A model generated the notes under the pieces. It made no database searches, had not been told where the DNA came from, and saw nothing but the letters and a program-made list of their open reading frames with translations. From NCBI GenBank assembly GCA_002422745.1, contig DITH01000154.1:1-6171 (forward strand): a stretch of 6,171 bases of DNA, written 5' to 3'. Within the stretch, counting starts at the first letter, position 1, and every line of letters starts with the position of its first letter. Below are positions 1 through 5,371 of this stretch, in pieces. The position numbers and the translations under genes were made by a program. The DNA is from Alphaproteobacteria bacterium UBA6189 (lineage in GTDB: Bacteria; Pseudomonadota; Alphaproteobacteria; Rickettsiales; UBA3002).

Positions 1-896
1 TCAACGGCATCGGCGAGCGTTGCGGGAACGCGAACCTGATCGCAATCATCCCGACGCTGATGCTGAAAATGGGGTTTAAAACCGGCATTTCGGAAAAGCA
101 GCTGGGGCAGCTGACGCGCCTGTCGCGGCTGGTCGATGAACGGCTCAACCGCGCGCCCAACCGGCATGCGGCGTATGTCGGCGCCAGCGCGTTCGCGCAC
201 AAAGGTGGGCTGCATGTAAGCGCCATGAACAAGGACTCGTCCAGCTACGAACATATCGATCCGGCGACGGTGGGTAACCAGCGACTGATTTTGGTGTCGG
301 ATAAAGCGGGCCGGGCGAATATCCTTAGCCGGTTGCAGCAGATGGGCCTCACCGTGGCGGAGGATGACGAGCGGATCGGTGAACTGGTGAAAGCCGTGAA
401 GGAACGCGAAGCGCTTGGCTATGCGTATGAAGATGCCGAAGCGAGTTTTGAGCTGATGGCGCGCCAGTTGCTTGCCGCCGTGCCGCATTACTTCGAGCTG
501 CAAAGTTTTCGCGTGCTCGACGAGCGGCGCATCAACGCCAAGGGCAAGCGCATCACCATGTCGGAAGCGACGGTAAAACTGGTGGTGAAGGGCGAACCAG
601 CCATGACGGTGGCCGAAGGCAACGGCCCGGTGAATGCGCTGGACGCGGCACTTCGCAAGGCGCTGCTGCCGCATTACCCGCAATTGCAATCGATGCATCT
701 GGCGGATTATAAAGTGCGGATTCTGACACCGGGCGAAGCAACCGCGGCGCTAACCCGTGTGATGATTGAAAGCCGTGACGATTCTGGCAAAAGCTGGACG
801 ACGATCGGCGTGAGCCATAACGTGATCGATGCCTCCTACAACGCGCTTTACGATGCGATCAGCTACCATTTAATGAAGCGTAAGGCGAAGGGCTAA
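1..896 (+). CDS. cimA: Citramalate synthase, 3' part (5' end outside window)
   Basis: The reading frame is already open at base 3 and runs to TAA at 894-896, giving about 297 C-terminal residues of a family usually a little over 500 long. It begins in the conserved catalytic-barrel motif NGIGERCGNANL of the isopropylmalate/homocitrate/citramalate synthase family, followed by FAHKGGLHVSA (bases about 190-225). In LeuA the Asn of the ER-GN motif takes part in metal binding. The C-terminal third is a LeuA-type regulatory domain, ending in GVSHNVIDASYNALYDAI, which is typical of the CimA branch rather than LeuA. Known role of the family: acetyl-CoA plus pyruvate gives (R)-citramalate, the first step of the threonine-independent route to 2-oxobutanoate and isoleucine; cytosolic. 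The internal ATG at 60 is not the start. A LeuA or other synthase of the family is the main alternative; the CimA call rests on the C-terminal pattern. Confidence 0.9.
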   Translation, partial: NGIGERCGNANLIAIIPTLMLKMGFKTGISEKQLGQLTRLSRLVDERLNRAPNRHAAYVGASAFAHKGGLHVSAMNKDSSSYEHIDPATVGNQRLILVSDKAGRANILSRLQQMGLTVAEDDERIGELVKAVKEREALGYAYEDAEASFELMARQLLAAVPHYFELQSFRVLDERRINAKGKRITMSEATVKLVVKGEPAMTVAEGNGPVNALDAALRKALLPHYPQLQSMHLADYKVRILTPGEATAALTRVMIESRDDSGKSWTTIGVSHNVIDASYNALYDAISYHLMKRKAKG

Positions 897-1456
897 CCGC
901 GCAGGCCGGGCACACGCATGTCGGCAGTGCCGCGCGACATTTTAAGGGCGCGAACCAACAGCATTTCAAATTCACTGCCCAGTTGCGAGCGCAGTAAGTT
1001 GGCGTTGTGCTCCACGTCGTATGCTATCAACATTTCAATTGCCTGAAGCCAATGCGGGCTTTGCGGGCTATCGAGAATGATCGCCGGGCTGGTGGCATGC
1101 TGGAGGCGTCCGGTATAGGTAAGTTCTTCCCGGCGTTGCACACATGGCATTTCACGAAGCTGACCCTCTGGATCATGCAATACGGACTGTATTTTTTTGA
1201 TTAATGCGGGCTTAAGCGTTTTGGTAAATTTCTTGGGCTCTCGGGCAATCGATTCCGCATAAGTAAGTAGCGTTGGTAGCGATTTGCCAAAGGCTGCGTT
1301 GAGATATTCGTTCCGCAGATCGAGATAACAGCGTTCGCTGCCTTCCGGCATGGCGATGTGCGCCACCCGCGCTTCGTGGATGCGCGGCAGAATGAAATCT
1401 TGCACCAGCCTGGTGAGATTGTCGTAATTGGCGCTGTAGGAAATATTCGTCACCAT
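893..1456 (-). CDS. Hypothetical protein (187 aa), second gene of a minus-strand pair
   Basis: I do not recognise this protein. It is 187 residues, apparently soluble and mostly helical, with no signal peptide, long hydrophobic segment or familiar catalytic motif. Charged and aromatic residues are evenly spread (for example RIHEARVAHIAMPEGSERC near the N-terminus), as expected of a real protein. I chose the ATG at 1456-1454 because it lies 2 nt after the TAG of the upstream minus-strand gene (TAGCCATGG), a layout typical of translational coupling; the reading frame can be extended to a TTG at 1507, but this would overlap the neighbour. No good Shine-Dalgarno is visible, which fits coupling. 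Its stop TAG (895-893) overlaps the cimA stop by 4 bp. The DNA around 1010-1300 is visibly more AT-rich than the flanking genes. It probably works with its partner gene. Confidence 0.72.
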   Translation of the reverse strand: MVTNISYSANYDNLTRLVQDFILPRIHEARVAHIAMPEGSERCYLDLRNEYLNAAFGKSLPTLLTYAESIAREPKKFTKTLKPALIKKIQSVLHDPEGQLREMPCVQRREELTYTGRLQHATSPAIILDSPQSPHWLQAIEMLIAYDVEHNANLLRSQLGSEFEMLLVRALKMSRGTADMRVPGLRG

Positions 1457-1458
1457 GG

Positions 1459-1839
1459 CTAGAAACGGCGATGCTCGCGTTGCAGGCGCTCGGTTGGGCT
1501 TTGCCAAGGGGTGGGCGAGAGATTATCGCCGGGCGCGACGTCCATCATGCTTTCGCTAACCTGCGCATCGAAACCGGCAGCCAGAACGTCACCAAACGTC
1601 GCGGTGCCGTTGAACAGCCCTTCGACCGACTCTTGCAACCGCTGCTCGTTGCCTGCATGCCAGCGGCGCATTTGCTGCTCGGGCGTGACGCGTGTAACCA
1701 CCGGGCCGAGATACGGGCTCGGCGACCCGTCGGGTACCGGCCCGTCGAAGACGATGGCCGGCGGGCGTGGAAGTTCGACCGGGGCAGGGGCAACGCGCCA
1801 TTGCGGGGCGATGGGGGATGCTTGTGTTTCTGGTTTCAT
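1459..1839 (-). CDS. Hypothetical protein (126 aa), first gene of a minus-strand pair
   Basis: I do not recognise this protein. The ATG at 1839-1837 gives 126 residues. The N-terminal half (about 1-50) is rich in Pro, Val and Ala (for example ELPRPPAIVFDGPVPDGSP), so probably extended or disordered; residues 53-95 look helical (TPEQQMRRWHAGNEQRLQES); the tail is polar and basic, ending in REHRRF. There is no signal peptide or membrane segment. The frame stays open far upstream, but that part lies antisense to trmJ and is excluded. Only 2 nt separate its TAG (1461-1459) from the next ATG, so the two genes should be co-transcribed. Upstream lies a near-perfect Pho-box-like repeat (1882-1865) and no clear Shine-Dalgarno, so the mRNA may have almost no leader. 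Confidence is moderate because there is no homology evidence; the clean operon layout and the regulatory site support it. Confidence 0.6.
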   Translation of the reverse strand: MKPETQASPIAPQWRVAPAPVELPRPPAIVFDGPVPDGSPSPYLGPVVTRVTPEQQMRRWHAGNEQRLQESVEGLFNGTATFGDVLAAGFDAQVSESMMDVAPGDNLSPTPWQSPTERLQREHRRF

Positions 1840-1848
1840 GACGCTAGG

Positions 1849-1882
1849 AACTAGCAGCTTTTCTATGACAGTAGGATGACAA
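1849..1882 (-). promoter_or_regulatory. Pho-box-like direct repeat with possible -10, minus-strand operon
   Basis: Read on the minus strand, TTGTCAT (1882-1876), 4 nt CCTA, then CTGTCAT (1871-1865) form a direct repeat with an 11-bp period, closely matching the PhoB-box consensus CTGTCAT-N4-CTGTCAT. A weak -10 candidate, CTAGTT (1854-1849), begins 10 nt after the second half, the same distance as in the well-known E. coli phoA promoter. A start near 1842 would put transcription only a few bases before the ATG at 1839. The repeat ends one base before the trmJ TTG codon (1883) and overlaps its ribosome-binding site, so a bound regulator could also hinder trmJ. The repeat is directly visible; PhoB as its ligand is inferred. 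Confidence 0.6.
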
Positions 1883-2617
1883 TTGAGCCCTCCCTGCATT
1901 ATTCTGCTTCGCCCGCAAATGGGCGAGAATATCGGCGCGGTGGCGCGGGCCATGGCCAATTTTGGCCTGGGCGAGTTGCGGCTGGTGGCCCCGCGCGACG
2001 GCTGGCCCAACCCTAAAGCGGCCGACACAGCGGGCAAAGCAATCGATATTCTCGATAACGCGCAGCTATTTGACACTGCCGCCGAGGCGGTGGCCGATTG
2101 CCAGTTCGTGCTGGCAACCACGGCGCGCGCGCGGGCGGTGCACATGCCGGTGATGGAGGTGCGTGGCGCGATGCAGGAAACCCGCCAGCGCGTGATGCAG
2201 GGGCAGCGAACGGCCATTTTGTTCGGGCCTGAGCGTACCGGGCTGGAAAACGAGGATGTCGCGTTGGCCGATGCGGTGCTGACGATTCCGGTCGCGCCGG
2301 AATATCCGAGCCTGAATCTCGGCCAGGCGGTGGTGGTGGTGGCGCATGAATGGTTCTCGAGCGCCGCGCCGGAAGCATTATTCAGCCGCAATCCGTCGCA
2401 GGCGCCGGCGACTGAAATGCCCGAACCCGCTACGCGCGAGGCGTTGCACGGCTTATTTGCTCAGCTAGAAGCCGGGCTCGATGCGGCGAATTTCTGGCGT
2501 GTGCCTGAAAAGAAAGACGGCATGTGGCGCAATATCCGCGCGACGCTGATGCGCGCCGGGCTGACGACACAGGAAGTGGCCACCTGGCGTGGTATGCTGC
2601 GGGCGCTGATCGGCTAG
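1883..2617 (+). CDS. trmJ: tRNA (cytidine/uridine-32-2'-O)-methyltransferase TrmJ
   Basis: The 244-residue protein matches the usual length of TrmJ (about 245 in E. coli) and has the three SPOUT/TrmH-family motifs: motif 1 LLRPQMGENIGAVARAM (residues 8-24), motif 2 ILFGPERTGLENED (112-125), and motif 3 IPVAPEYPSLNLGQAV (135-150), whose knot binds S-adenosylmethionine. Known role: methylation of the ribose 2'-O of nucleotide 32 in the tRNA anticodon loop, as a cytosolic dimer. The start is TTG at 1883: an in-frame TGA at 1877-1879 excludes anything further upstream, and AGGA (1873-1876) lies 6 nt before it. The ATG at 1876 is in another frame. The gene is divergent from the minus-strand pair with 43 bp between start codons, so its promoter must lie within or beside that pair's 5' end. 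A sister SpoU-type methyltransferase is the only serious alternative. Confidence 0.92.
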   Translation: MSPPCIILLRPQMGENIGAVARAMANFGLGELRLVAPRDGWPNPKAADTAGKAIDILDNAQLFDTAAEAVADCQFVLATTARARAVHMPVMEVRGAMQETRQRVMQGQRTAILFGPERTGLENEDVALADAVLTIPVAPEYPSLNLGQAVVVVAHEWFSSAAPEALFSRNPSQAPATEMPEPATREALHGLFAQLEAGLDAANFWRVPEKKDGMWRNIRATLMRAGLTTQEVATWRGMLRALIG

Positions 2618-2642
2618 GTTTTTTGTCCGTCGCCGCGGGGAA

Positions 2643-2688
2643 ATGTCACAAAAGCTTCACAATGGTTGCAACGGCTTTTCGCTATAGT
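2643..2688 (+). promoter_or_regulatory. Pho-box-like element and -10, promoter of gene pair 1
   Basis: ATGTCAC (2643-2649), spacer AAAA, GCTTCAC (2654-2660) form a 7-4-7 direct repeat resembling a Pho box; the second half is degenerate. A possible third 11-bp unit starts at 2665 (GTTGCAA), and a -10-like TATAGT lies at 2683-2688, 18 bp after the start of that unit, close to the geometry of E. coli phoA. No sigma-70 -35 hexamer exists at 16-18 bp, as expected of an activator-dependent promoter. The 17-mer core recurs at 3963-3979 with one base changed, at the same distance from a -10-like hexamer. Transcription would start near 2695, leaving a leader of about 12 nt that just includes the Shine-Dalgarno AAGGA (2697-2701). 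Confidence 0.55.
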
Positions 2689-2706
2689 GGAGGCTGAAGG
2701 AATCTA

Positions 2707-3339
2707 ATGGAAAACCAGGCACGCAATCCAGGCCCTCAAGCAGCTCCCGCCGGCGGCAACGCATCGGCGCAGGAGAAAATTGTGCCCGATACCGAGGAAA
2801 CGGAAGCCAAGGCCAAAGCCGAGAAACAGGCGAAAAAAGCGCAAGCGCAGGCTGAAGCCGCGACGCGTGCCGAGCGCATGAAAAAGCGCGAATTGCGTGC
2901 CCTGCGCACGTTGGGCGAATTCATCCACGGAACAGTAAAAGGCGGCATCGACGGTATTGCCGATGGTGGACGGCTTGGGTTTTTCGTTGCAATGGGCACC
3001 ACGGTGGTGGGCACGATTGCGATGGGGTTCGGCGGCTTTGCGGGCGCTTTTTTCCTCAGCATGCTGTTGATTCCGGTCGGCGGCATGGTGCTTGGCGGGG
3101 TGGTCGGTACGCTGACCGGCGGCATCAAGAAGGCCCGCGAAAACGAACAGAAAGAAGATGCGGTCGAGGCGCGCACGAGCGGCCGCCATGTGCCGAGCTA
3201 CCGCGATGTGAAGGACTTCAACGAATACAAAACCAATTTTAACTTCGACCGTTTCCAACAACAACAGCGTGAAAATAATACCGACTGGCAAGACCGCGTC
3301 CGTAACGAACAATCCGCTCAGTGGAGCAGAGGAGCCTAA
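2707..3339 (+). CDS. Unrecognised glycine-rich membrane protein with coiled-coil N-terminus (210 aa), pair 1
   Basis: Not recognised. Four parts are visible in the 210 residues: a Pro/Ala/Gly-rich, disordered start (1-27); a highly charged Ala/Lys/Glu/Gln helix, likely coiled coil (about 28-68, for example KAKAEKQAKKAQAQAEAA); a hydrophobic, glycine-spaced region (about 89-138) long enough for two membrane helices around FGGFAGAFFLSMLLIPVGG; and a polar tail rich in Asn, Gln, Asp and Arg (140-210) with FDRFQQQQREN. Glycines at spacings of 3-4 suggest tight helix packing. There is no cleavable signal peptide, so both ends are probably cytoplasmic. The ATG at 2707 follows AAGGA by 5 nt. Its TAA (3337-3339) is 2 nt before the next ATG, so the pair forms an operon. 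Flanking motifs GTVKGGIDG and TGGIKKARE resemble ones in the gene at 4046, suggesting distant paralogy. Function unknown. Confidence 0.85.
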   Translation: MENQARNPGPQAAPAGGNASAQEKIVPDTEETEAKAKAEKQAKKAQAQAEAATRAERMKKRELRALRTLGEFIHGTVKGGIDGIADGGRLGFFVAMGTTVVGTIAMGFGGFAGAFFLSMLLIPVGGMVLGGVVGTLTGGIKKARENEQKEDAVEARTSGRHVPSYRDVKDFNEYKTNFNFDRFQQQQRENNTDWQDRVRNEQSAQWSRGA

Positions 3340-3341
3340 TC

Positions 3342-3920
3342 ATGTTTGGTCAATCACTCGCCACTATACCCCAGCAGGTAGCCAATATGCCGCAGCAAAT
3401 GGCCAATCAGGCCATGGCCACCGGCCAGCAGGCGGCGCAGGGGTTTTTAGGCTCGCTGGTGCGGGCACCGCTTGGCTTTATCGGCGGCGCGCTGAACCCG
3501 ATGAAACTGATTTCCGGCACGGTGATGTGGGGCGGGGTGATGTTCCTGCTGCAAGCCACAAGCGCTGCCCGGCCGATTACCATGGCGTTAGGCGGCGAGG
3601 AACTGACGAGCCGCGTGGCCAATCCCGATTCGATGGGCGAGCGGCTGATGATGTCGCTGGGTGCCGGGGCCGTGGTCGCCGGTGCGATTAACGGCAGCAA
3701 GGGCGCGTTGAAAGGGGCGACGGGCAATCCCGAGGCGGATAAAGGCATCGGCGGTCTTGGTGCAACGGTAGCCGGTCTGGCCATCGCGGCGATGGTTGCG
3801 CGCAAGGTTAGTGTTGGCGCAGTGAGCGACAAGATTGAATTGGCCGAGCTTTCTGGCCAGCCGCAGGCGACGCCGACGCCGGGCATCCCGGCGAAAAGCG
3901 CCAGCCCGGCCAAGGCATAA
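3342..3920 (+). CDS. Unrecognised membrane protein with Gln/Ala-rich N-terminus (192 aa), pair 1
   Basis: Not recognised. The N-terminus (1-35) is amphipathic and rich in Gln, Ala and Met, with short near-repeats (IPQQVANMPQQMANQAMATG). Hydrophobic stretches lie at about 55-71 (LISGTVMWGGVMFLL), 103-117 (MMSLGAGAVVAGAING) and 136-153 (IGGLGATVAGLAIAAMVA), so one to three membrane helices. The tail (171-192) is Pro/Ala/Ser-rich and probably disordered. Between the second and third segments, GSKGALKGATG recalls the Gly-Lys motifs of the proteins encoded at 2707 and 4046. I chose ATG 3342 because GGAG (3331-3334) sits 7 nt upstream; a GTG at 3321 in frame would overlap the preceding gene and place that Shine-Dalgarno inside the protein. 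Only 2 nt follow the upstream stop, so translation is probably coupled. No transcription terminator is evident after the stop. Confidence 0.83.
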   Translation: MFGQSLATIPQQVANMPQQMANQAMATGQQAAQGFLGSLVRAPLGFIGGALNPMKLISGTVMWGGVMFLLQATSAARPITMALGGEELTSRVANPDSMGERLMMSLGAGAVVAGAINGSKGALKGATGNPEADKGIGGLGATVAGLAIAAMVARKVSVGAVSDKIELAELSGQPQATPTPGIPAKSASPAKA

Positions 3921-3961
3921 ACGCCTTAAGCGGCTGATTTCCCTGCATTGTGCCGAGGGTA

Positions 3962-4007
3962 TTGTCATAAAAGCTTCACTTAACTGGACGCGGAACCGTG
4001 CTATCCT
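3962..4007 (+). promoter_or_regulatory. Pho-box-like element and -10, promoter of gene pair 2
   Basis: TTGTCAT (3962-3968), spacer AAAA, GCTTCAC (3973-3979) is a 7-4-7 repeat whose first half and spacer fit the Pho-box consensus well. TATCCT at 4002-4007 is a plausible -10, exactly 39 nt from the TGTCA start, as in the promoter of pair 1. Similarity to that promoter extends on both sides: GCCGAGGG at 3952-3959 matches GCCGCGGG at 2632-2639, and AAGGAAT recurs at 4015-4021 and 2697-2703. No -35 hexamer at normal spacing is seen. Predicted leader is about 32 nt. Confidence 0.57.
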
Positions 4008-4045
4008 GCAAGGTAAGGAATTCGCTTTGAACCAAGGTAAATGTT

Positions 4046-4591
4046 ATGCAAGACGAAACGATCATGCCAGTACGCCACACCACGCTTAGCGGGGTAGGTG
4101 CCACCACGGCCGGAACTGTCGGCGGGGCAGCCACAGGGGCGCTCAAAGGGTATCTCGGTACGATGTTAGTAGCCGGCGCCTTGGGTGCCGTTGGCCTTGC
4201 TTTTGCTTTTGCAGGCGCGGGTCTTCTGGGTATCATTGGCGGGGCAGTTCTCGGTTTCGGCGGCGGCGCTGCTGTTTCAGCCTTTATCGGCGGGCCTTTA
4301 GTGGCTACAATTAACGGCTTGGTTGGCGGCGTTAAAGGCGGCCTGAACTCCGCAGAACGTGTCTACCACGAGAAAGGCACCGCAACGATCATGGACGCGC
4401 AGGTGGCAGCGGCCTATGCGCAGCAGGCGGCTGCGGCGAACATCAATATCAACACGGGCGCATACGGCGCTGACAACAAATACAATTTCCCGGCTCACGG
4501 CTCGGCCATGAACCAGGCGTCGTCCAGCATCCAGGCCAGCACTGCCGAGGCGCAAGGCACGGCGCTCGATAGGGCGCGTCAACTGGCTTAA
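4046..4591 (+). CDS. Unrecognised glycine-zipper-like membrane protein (181 aa), pair 2
   Basis: Not recognised. After a short polar start, residues 15-100 are dominated by Gly, Ala, Leu and Val, with repeated small-xxx-small spacing (GVGATTAGTVGGAATGALKG, then ALGAVGLAFAFAGAGLLGII, then GGAVLGFGGGAAVSAFIGG). This resembles glycine-zipper regions that form tightly packed membrane hairpins; two or more helices lie between about 38 and 92. The segment GGVKGGLNSAER (94-105) then leads to a polar Ala/Gln/Asn tail (112-181) with AQQAAAANININTGAYGA. There is no signal peptide with a cleavage site. The ATG at 4046 has AAGG (4034-4037) 8 nt upstream; an out-of-frame ATG at 4041 leads only to a short frame. 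It is the first gene after the second Pho-box-like promoter and probably a distant paralogue of the gene at 2707. Holin-like or glycine-zipper lipoprotein families are alternatives, but no lipobox is present. Confidence 0.85.
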   Translation: MQDETIMPVRHTTLSGVGATTAGTVGGAATGALKGYLGTMLVAGALGAVGLAFAFAGAGLLGIIGGAVLGFGGGAAVSAFIGGPLVATINGLVGGVKGGLNSAERVYHEKGTATIMDAQVAAAYAQQAAAANININTGAYGADNKYNFPAHGSAMNQASSSIQASTAEAQGTALDRARQLA

Positions 4592-4606
4592 CGTTAGGAA
4601 TCATTC

Positions 4607-5149
4607 ATGAAAACTCTTGATGAGATACGCCAGCTTGGAAGTGTGGTTCGCCACGACGGGCTCGATGCGATCAAAGCCTTCGGCGATCCGTTGAAAGGCA
4701 AAGGCTGGGGTTGGGGTTCGGCATCGCACAGCATGCCCAAGCCGGTGAATTTCAATATCCCGGGCCAGAGGCAGGCCGGTTGGGTACTCAAAAAAACTGC
4801 AAGCATTATTGAGCTGCCTTTTACCTTTGCCGTGAAAGCAACCCGCTGGGCGGTTGGCGGTTCGCTCAATGCGATCAAGCATCACCCGCGTGCGGCGCTG
4901 GTGCTTGGTGGCGTGGCGGCGGCCGGTGCGGTCGGCCATGCGGTTGAAAAACGCCAGCAGGAAGTAAGCGCGCTGGAAACTCAGCAAAAAATGGCTGCGC
5001 TTCAGGCGGGTCCCTCGTACATGAATAGCGTCAGCCCACAGGAAGCCGCGGCGATGGAAGCGCAGATGCGTCAGGCCGGCCAGCAGGACGGCCAGTTTGC
5101 GCAAAAAGTACAGGCCGCCAAATCGCCCGAGCAGGCAGCGGCGCTGTAA
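4607..5149 (+). CDS. Unrecognised protein with one probable membrane helix and Gln/Ala-rich tail (180 aa), pair 2
   Basis: Not recognised. The N-terminal 90 residues are soluble-looking and basic, with GKGWGWGSAS (31-40) and an amphipathic stretch ASIIELPFTFAVKATRWAVG (65-84). One short hydrophobic helix follows KHHPR at about 96-112 (AALVLGGVAAAGAVGHA), then a probable coiled coil (113-132, EKRQQEVSALETQQKMAALQ) and an Ala/Gln/Met-rich tail to the end (QEAAAMEAQMRQAGQQDGQF). The positive residues before the helix suggest a cytoplasmic N-terminus. The ATG at 4607 has AGGA (4596-4599) 7 nt upstream and starts 15 nt after the preceding stop with no terminator between, so it is co-transcribed with the gene at 4046. 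A terminator follows 24 nt after its stop. Like its three neighbours it combines a small Gly/Ala membrane region with a Gln/Ala-rich polar part. Function unknown. Confidence 0.83.
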   Translation: MKTLDEIRQLGSVVRHDGLDAIKAFGDPLKGKGWGWGSASHSMPKPVNFNIPGQRQAGWVLKKTASIIELPFTFAVKATRWAVGGSLNAIKHHPRAALVLGGVAAAGAVGHAVEKRQQEVSALETQQKMAALQAGPSYMNSVSPQEAAAMEAQMRQAGQQDGQFAQKVQAAKSPEQAAAL

Positions 5150-5173
5150 AGTAACGATCACGCATGCGATCAG

Positions 5174-5199
5174 CGGGCGCCCATCGCGGCGCCCGTTTT
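5174..5199 (+). terminator. Rho-independent terminator of gene pair 2
   Basis: CGGGCGCC (5174-5181) pairs perfectly with GGCGCCCG (5188-5195) around a 6-nt loop, followed directly by TTTT. It lies 24 nt after the stop of the gene at 4607 and before the rpsD promoter, so it separates the two units. Confidence 0.85.
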
Positions 5200-5240
5200 G
5201 CGTCAGGCCCCAGAACGCGTGCGCCTGAGCTGCTTTTTGC

Positions 5241-5268
5241 TTGACTGGAAGGGCGGAATCGCTATGTT
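5241..5268 (+). promoter_or_regulatory. Housekeeping promoter of rpsD
   Basis: TTGACT (5241-5246), 16-bp spacer, TATGTT (5263-5268), followed by CCCGCC. This is a good match to alphaproteobacterial housekeeping promoters of growth-related genes. Transcription would begin near 5275, giving a leader of about 97 nt before the rpsD ATG. In contrast with the two promoters upstream, it has a proper -35 and no Pho-box-like repeat. Confidence 0.75.
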
Positions 5269-5371
5269 CCCGCCTCCTTTCGGCTCGTGAGCGCATATTC
5301 CCCTCCGCCGGAAGTTGTCAATAGGGCCCTCGGCCTGTTTCTGGGAATAGAACTTTGTTGGAGTGTTACTA

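Noticed and set aside
1457..1507. TTG at 1507 as start of the 187-aa minus-strand protein
   Set aside because: It would overlap the upstream gene by about 49 bp and has no ribosome-binding site; the ATG at 1456 follows the upstream stop by 2 nt.
1840..2391. Upstream extension of the minus-strand frame that ends at 1459
   Set aside because: It runs antisense through the well-conserved trmJ gene, and its low-complexity Ser/Ala/Arg composition is that of a shadow frame. The ATG at 1839 is the sensible start.
2600..2626. T-run after trmJ (2619-2624) as a Rho-independent terminator
   Set aside because: No stable stem precedes it. Read-through from trmJ into pair 1 therefore cannot be excluded.
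2666..2688. TTGCAA and TATAGT as an ordinary sigma-70 promoter
   Set aside because: The spacer is only 11 bp, too short; TTGCAA fits better as a third 11-bp unit of the Pho-box-like array.
2704..3312. Long minus-strand frames opposite the four membrane-protein genes and rpsD
   Set aside because: They are shadows of GC-rich coding sequence: no ribosome-binding sites, no family motifs, and the opposite strand has clear starts and operon spacing.
3321..3341. GTG at 3321 as start of the second gene of pair 1
   Set aside because: The strong GGAG at 3331-3334 fits the ATG at 3342 and would lie inside the coding region if GTG were used.
3921..3936. Small inverted repeat around CTTAAG after the gene at 3342
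   Set aside because: Stem of only a few base pairs and no T-run; not a credible terminator.
3835..4089. Plus-strand frame across 3835-4089
   Set aside because: It overlaps two better-supported genes and the promoter of pair 2, and its Arg-rich start is an out-of-frame reading of the preceding gene.
5309..5322. TTGTCAA in the rpsD leader as a fourth Pho box
   Set aside because: A single half-site with no partner at 11 bp, and located downstream of the rpsD promoter.
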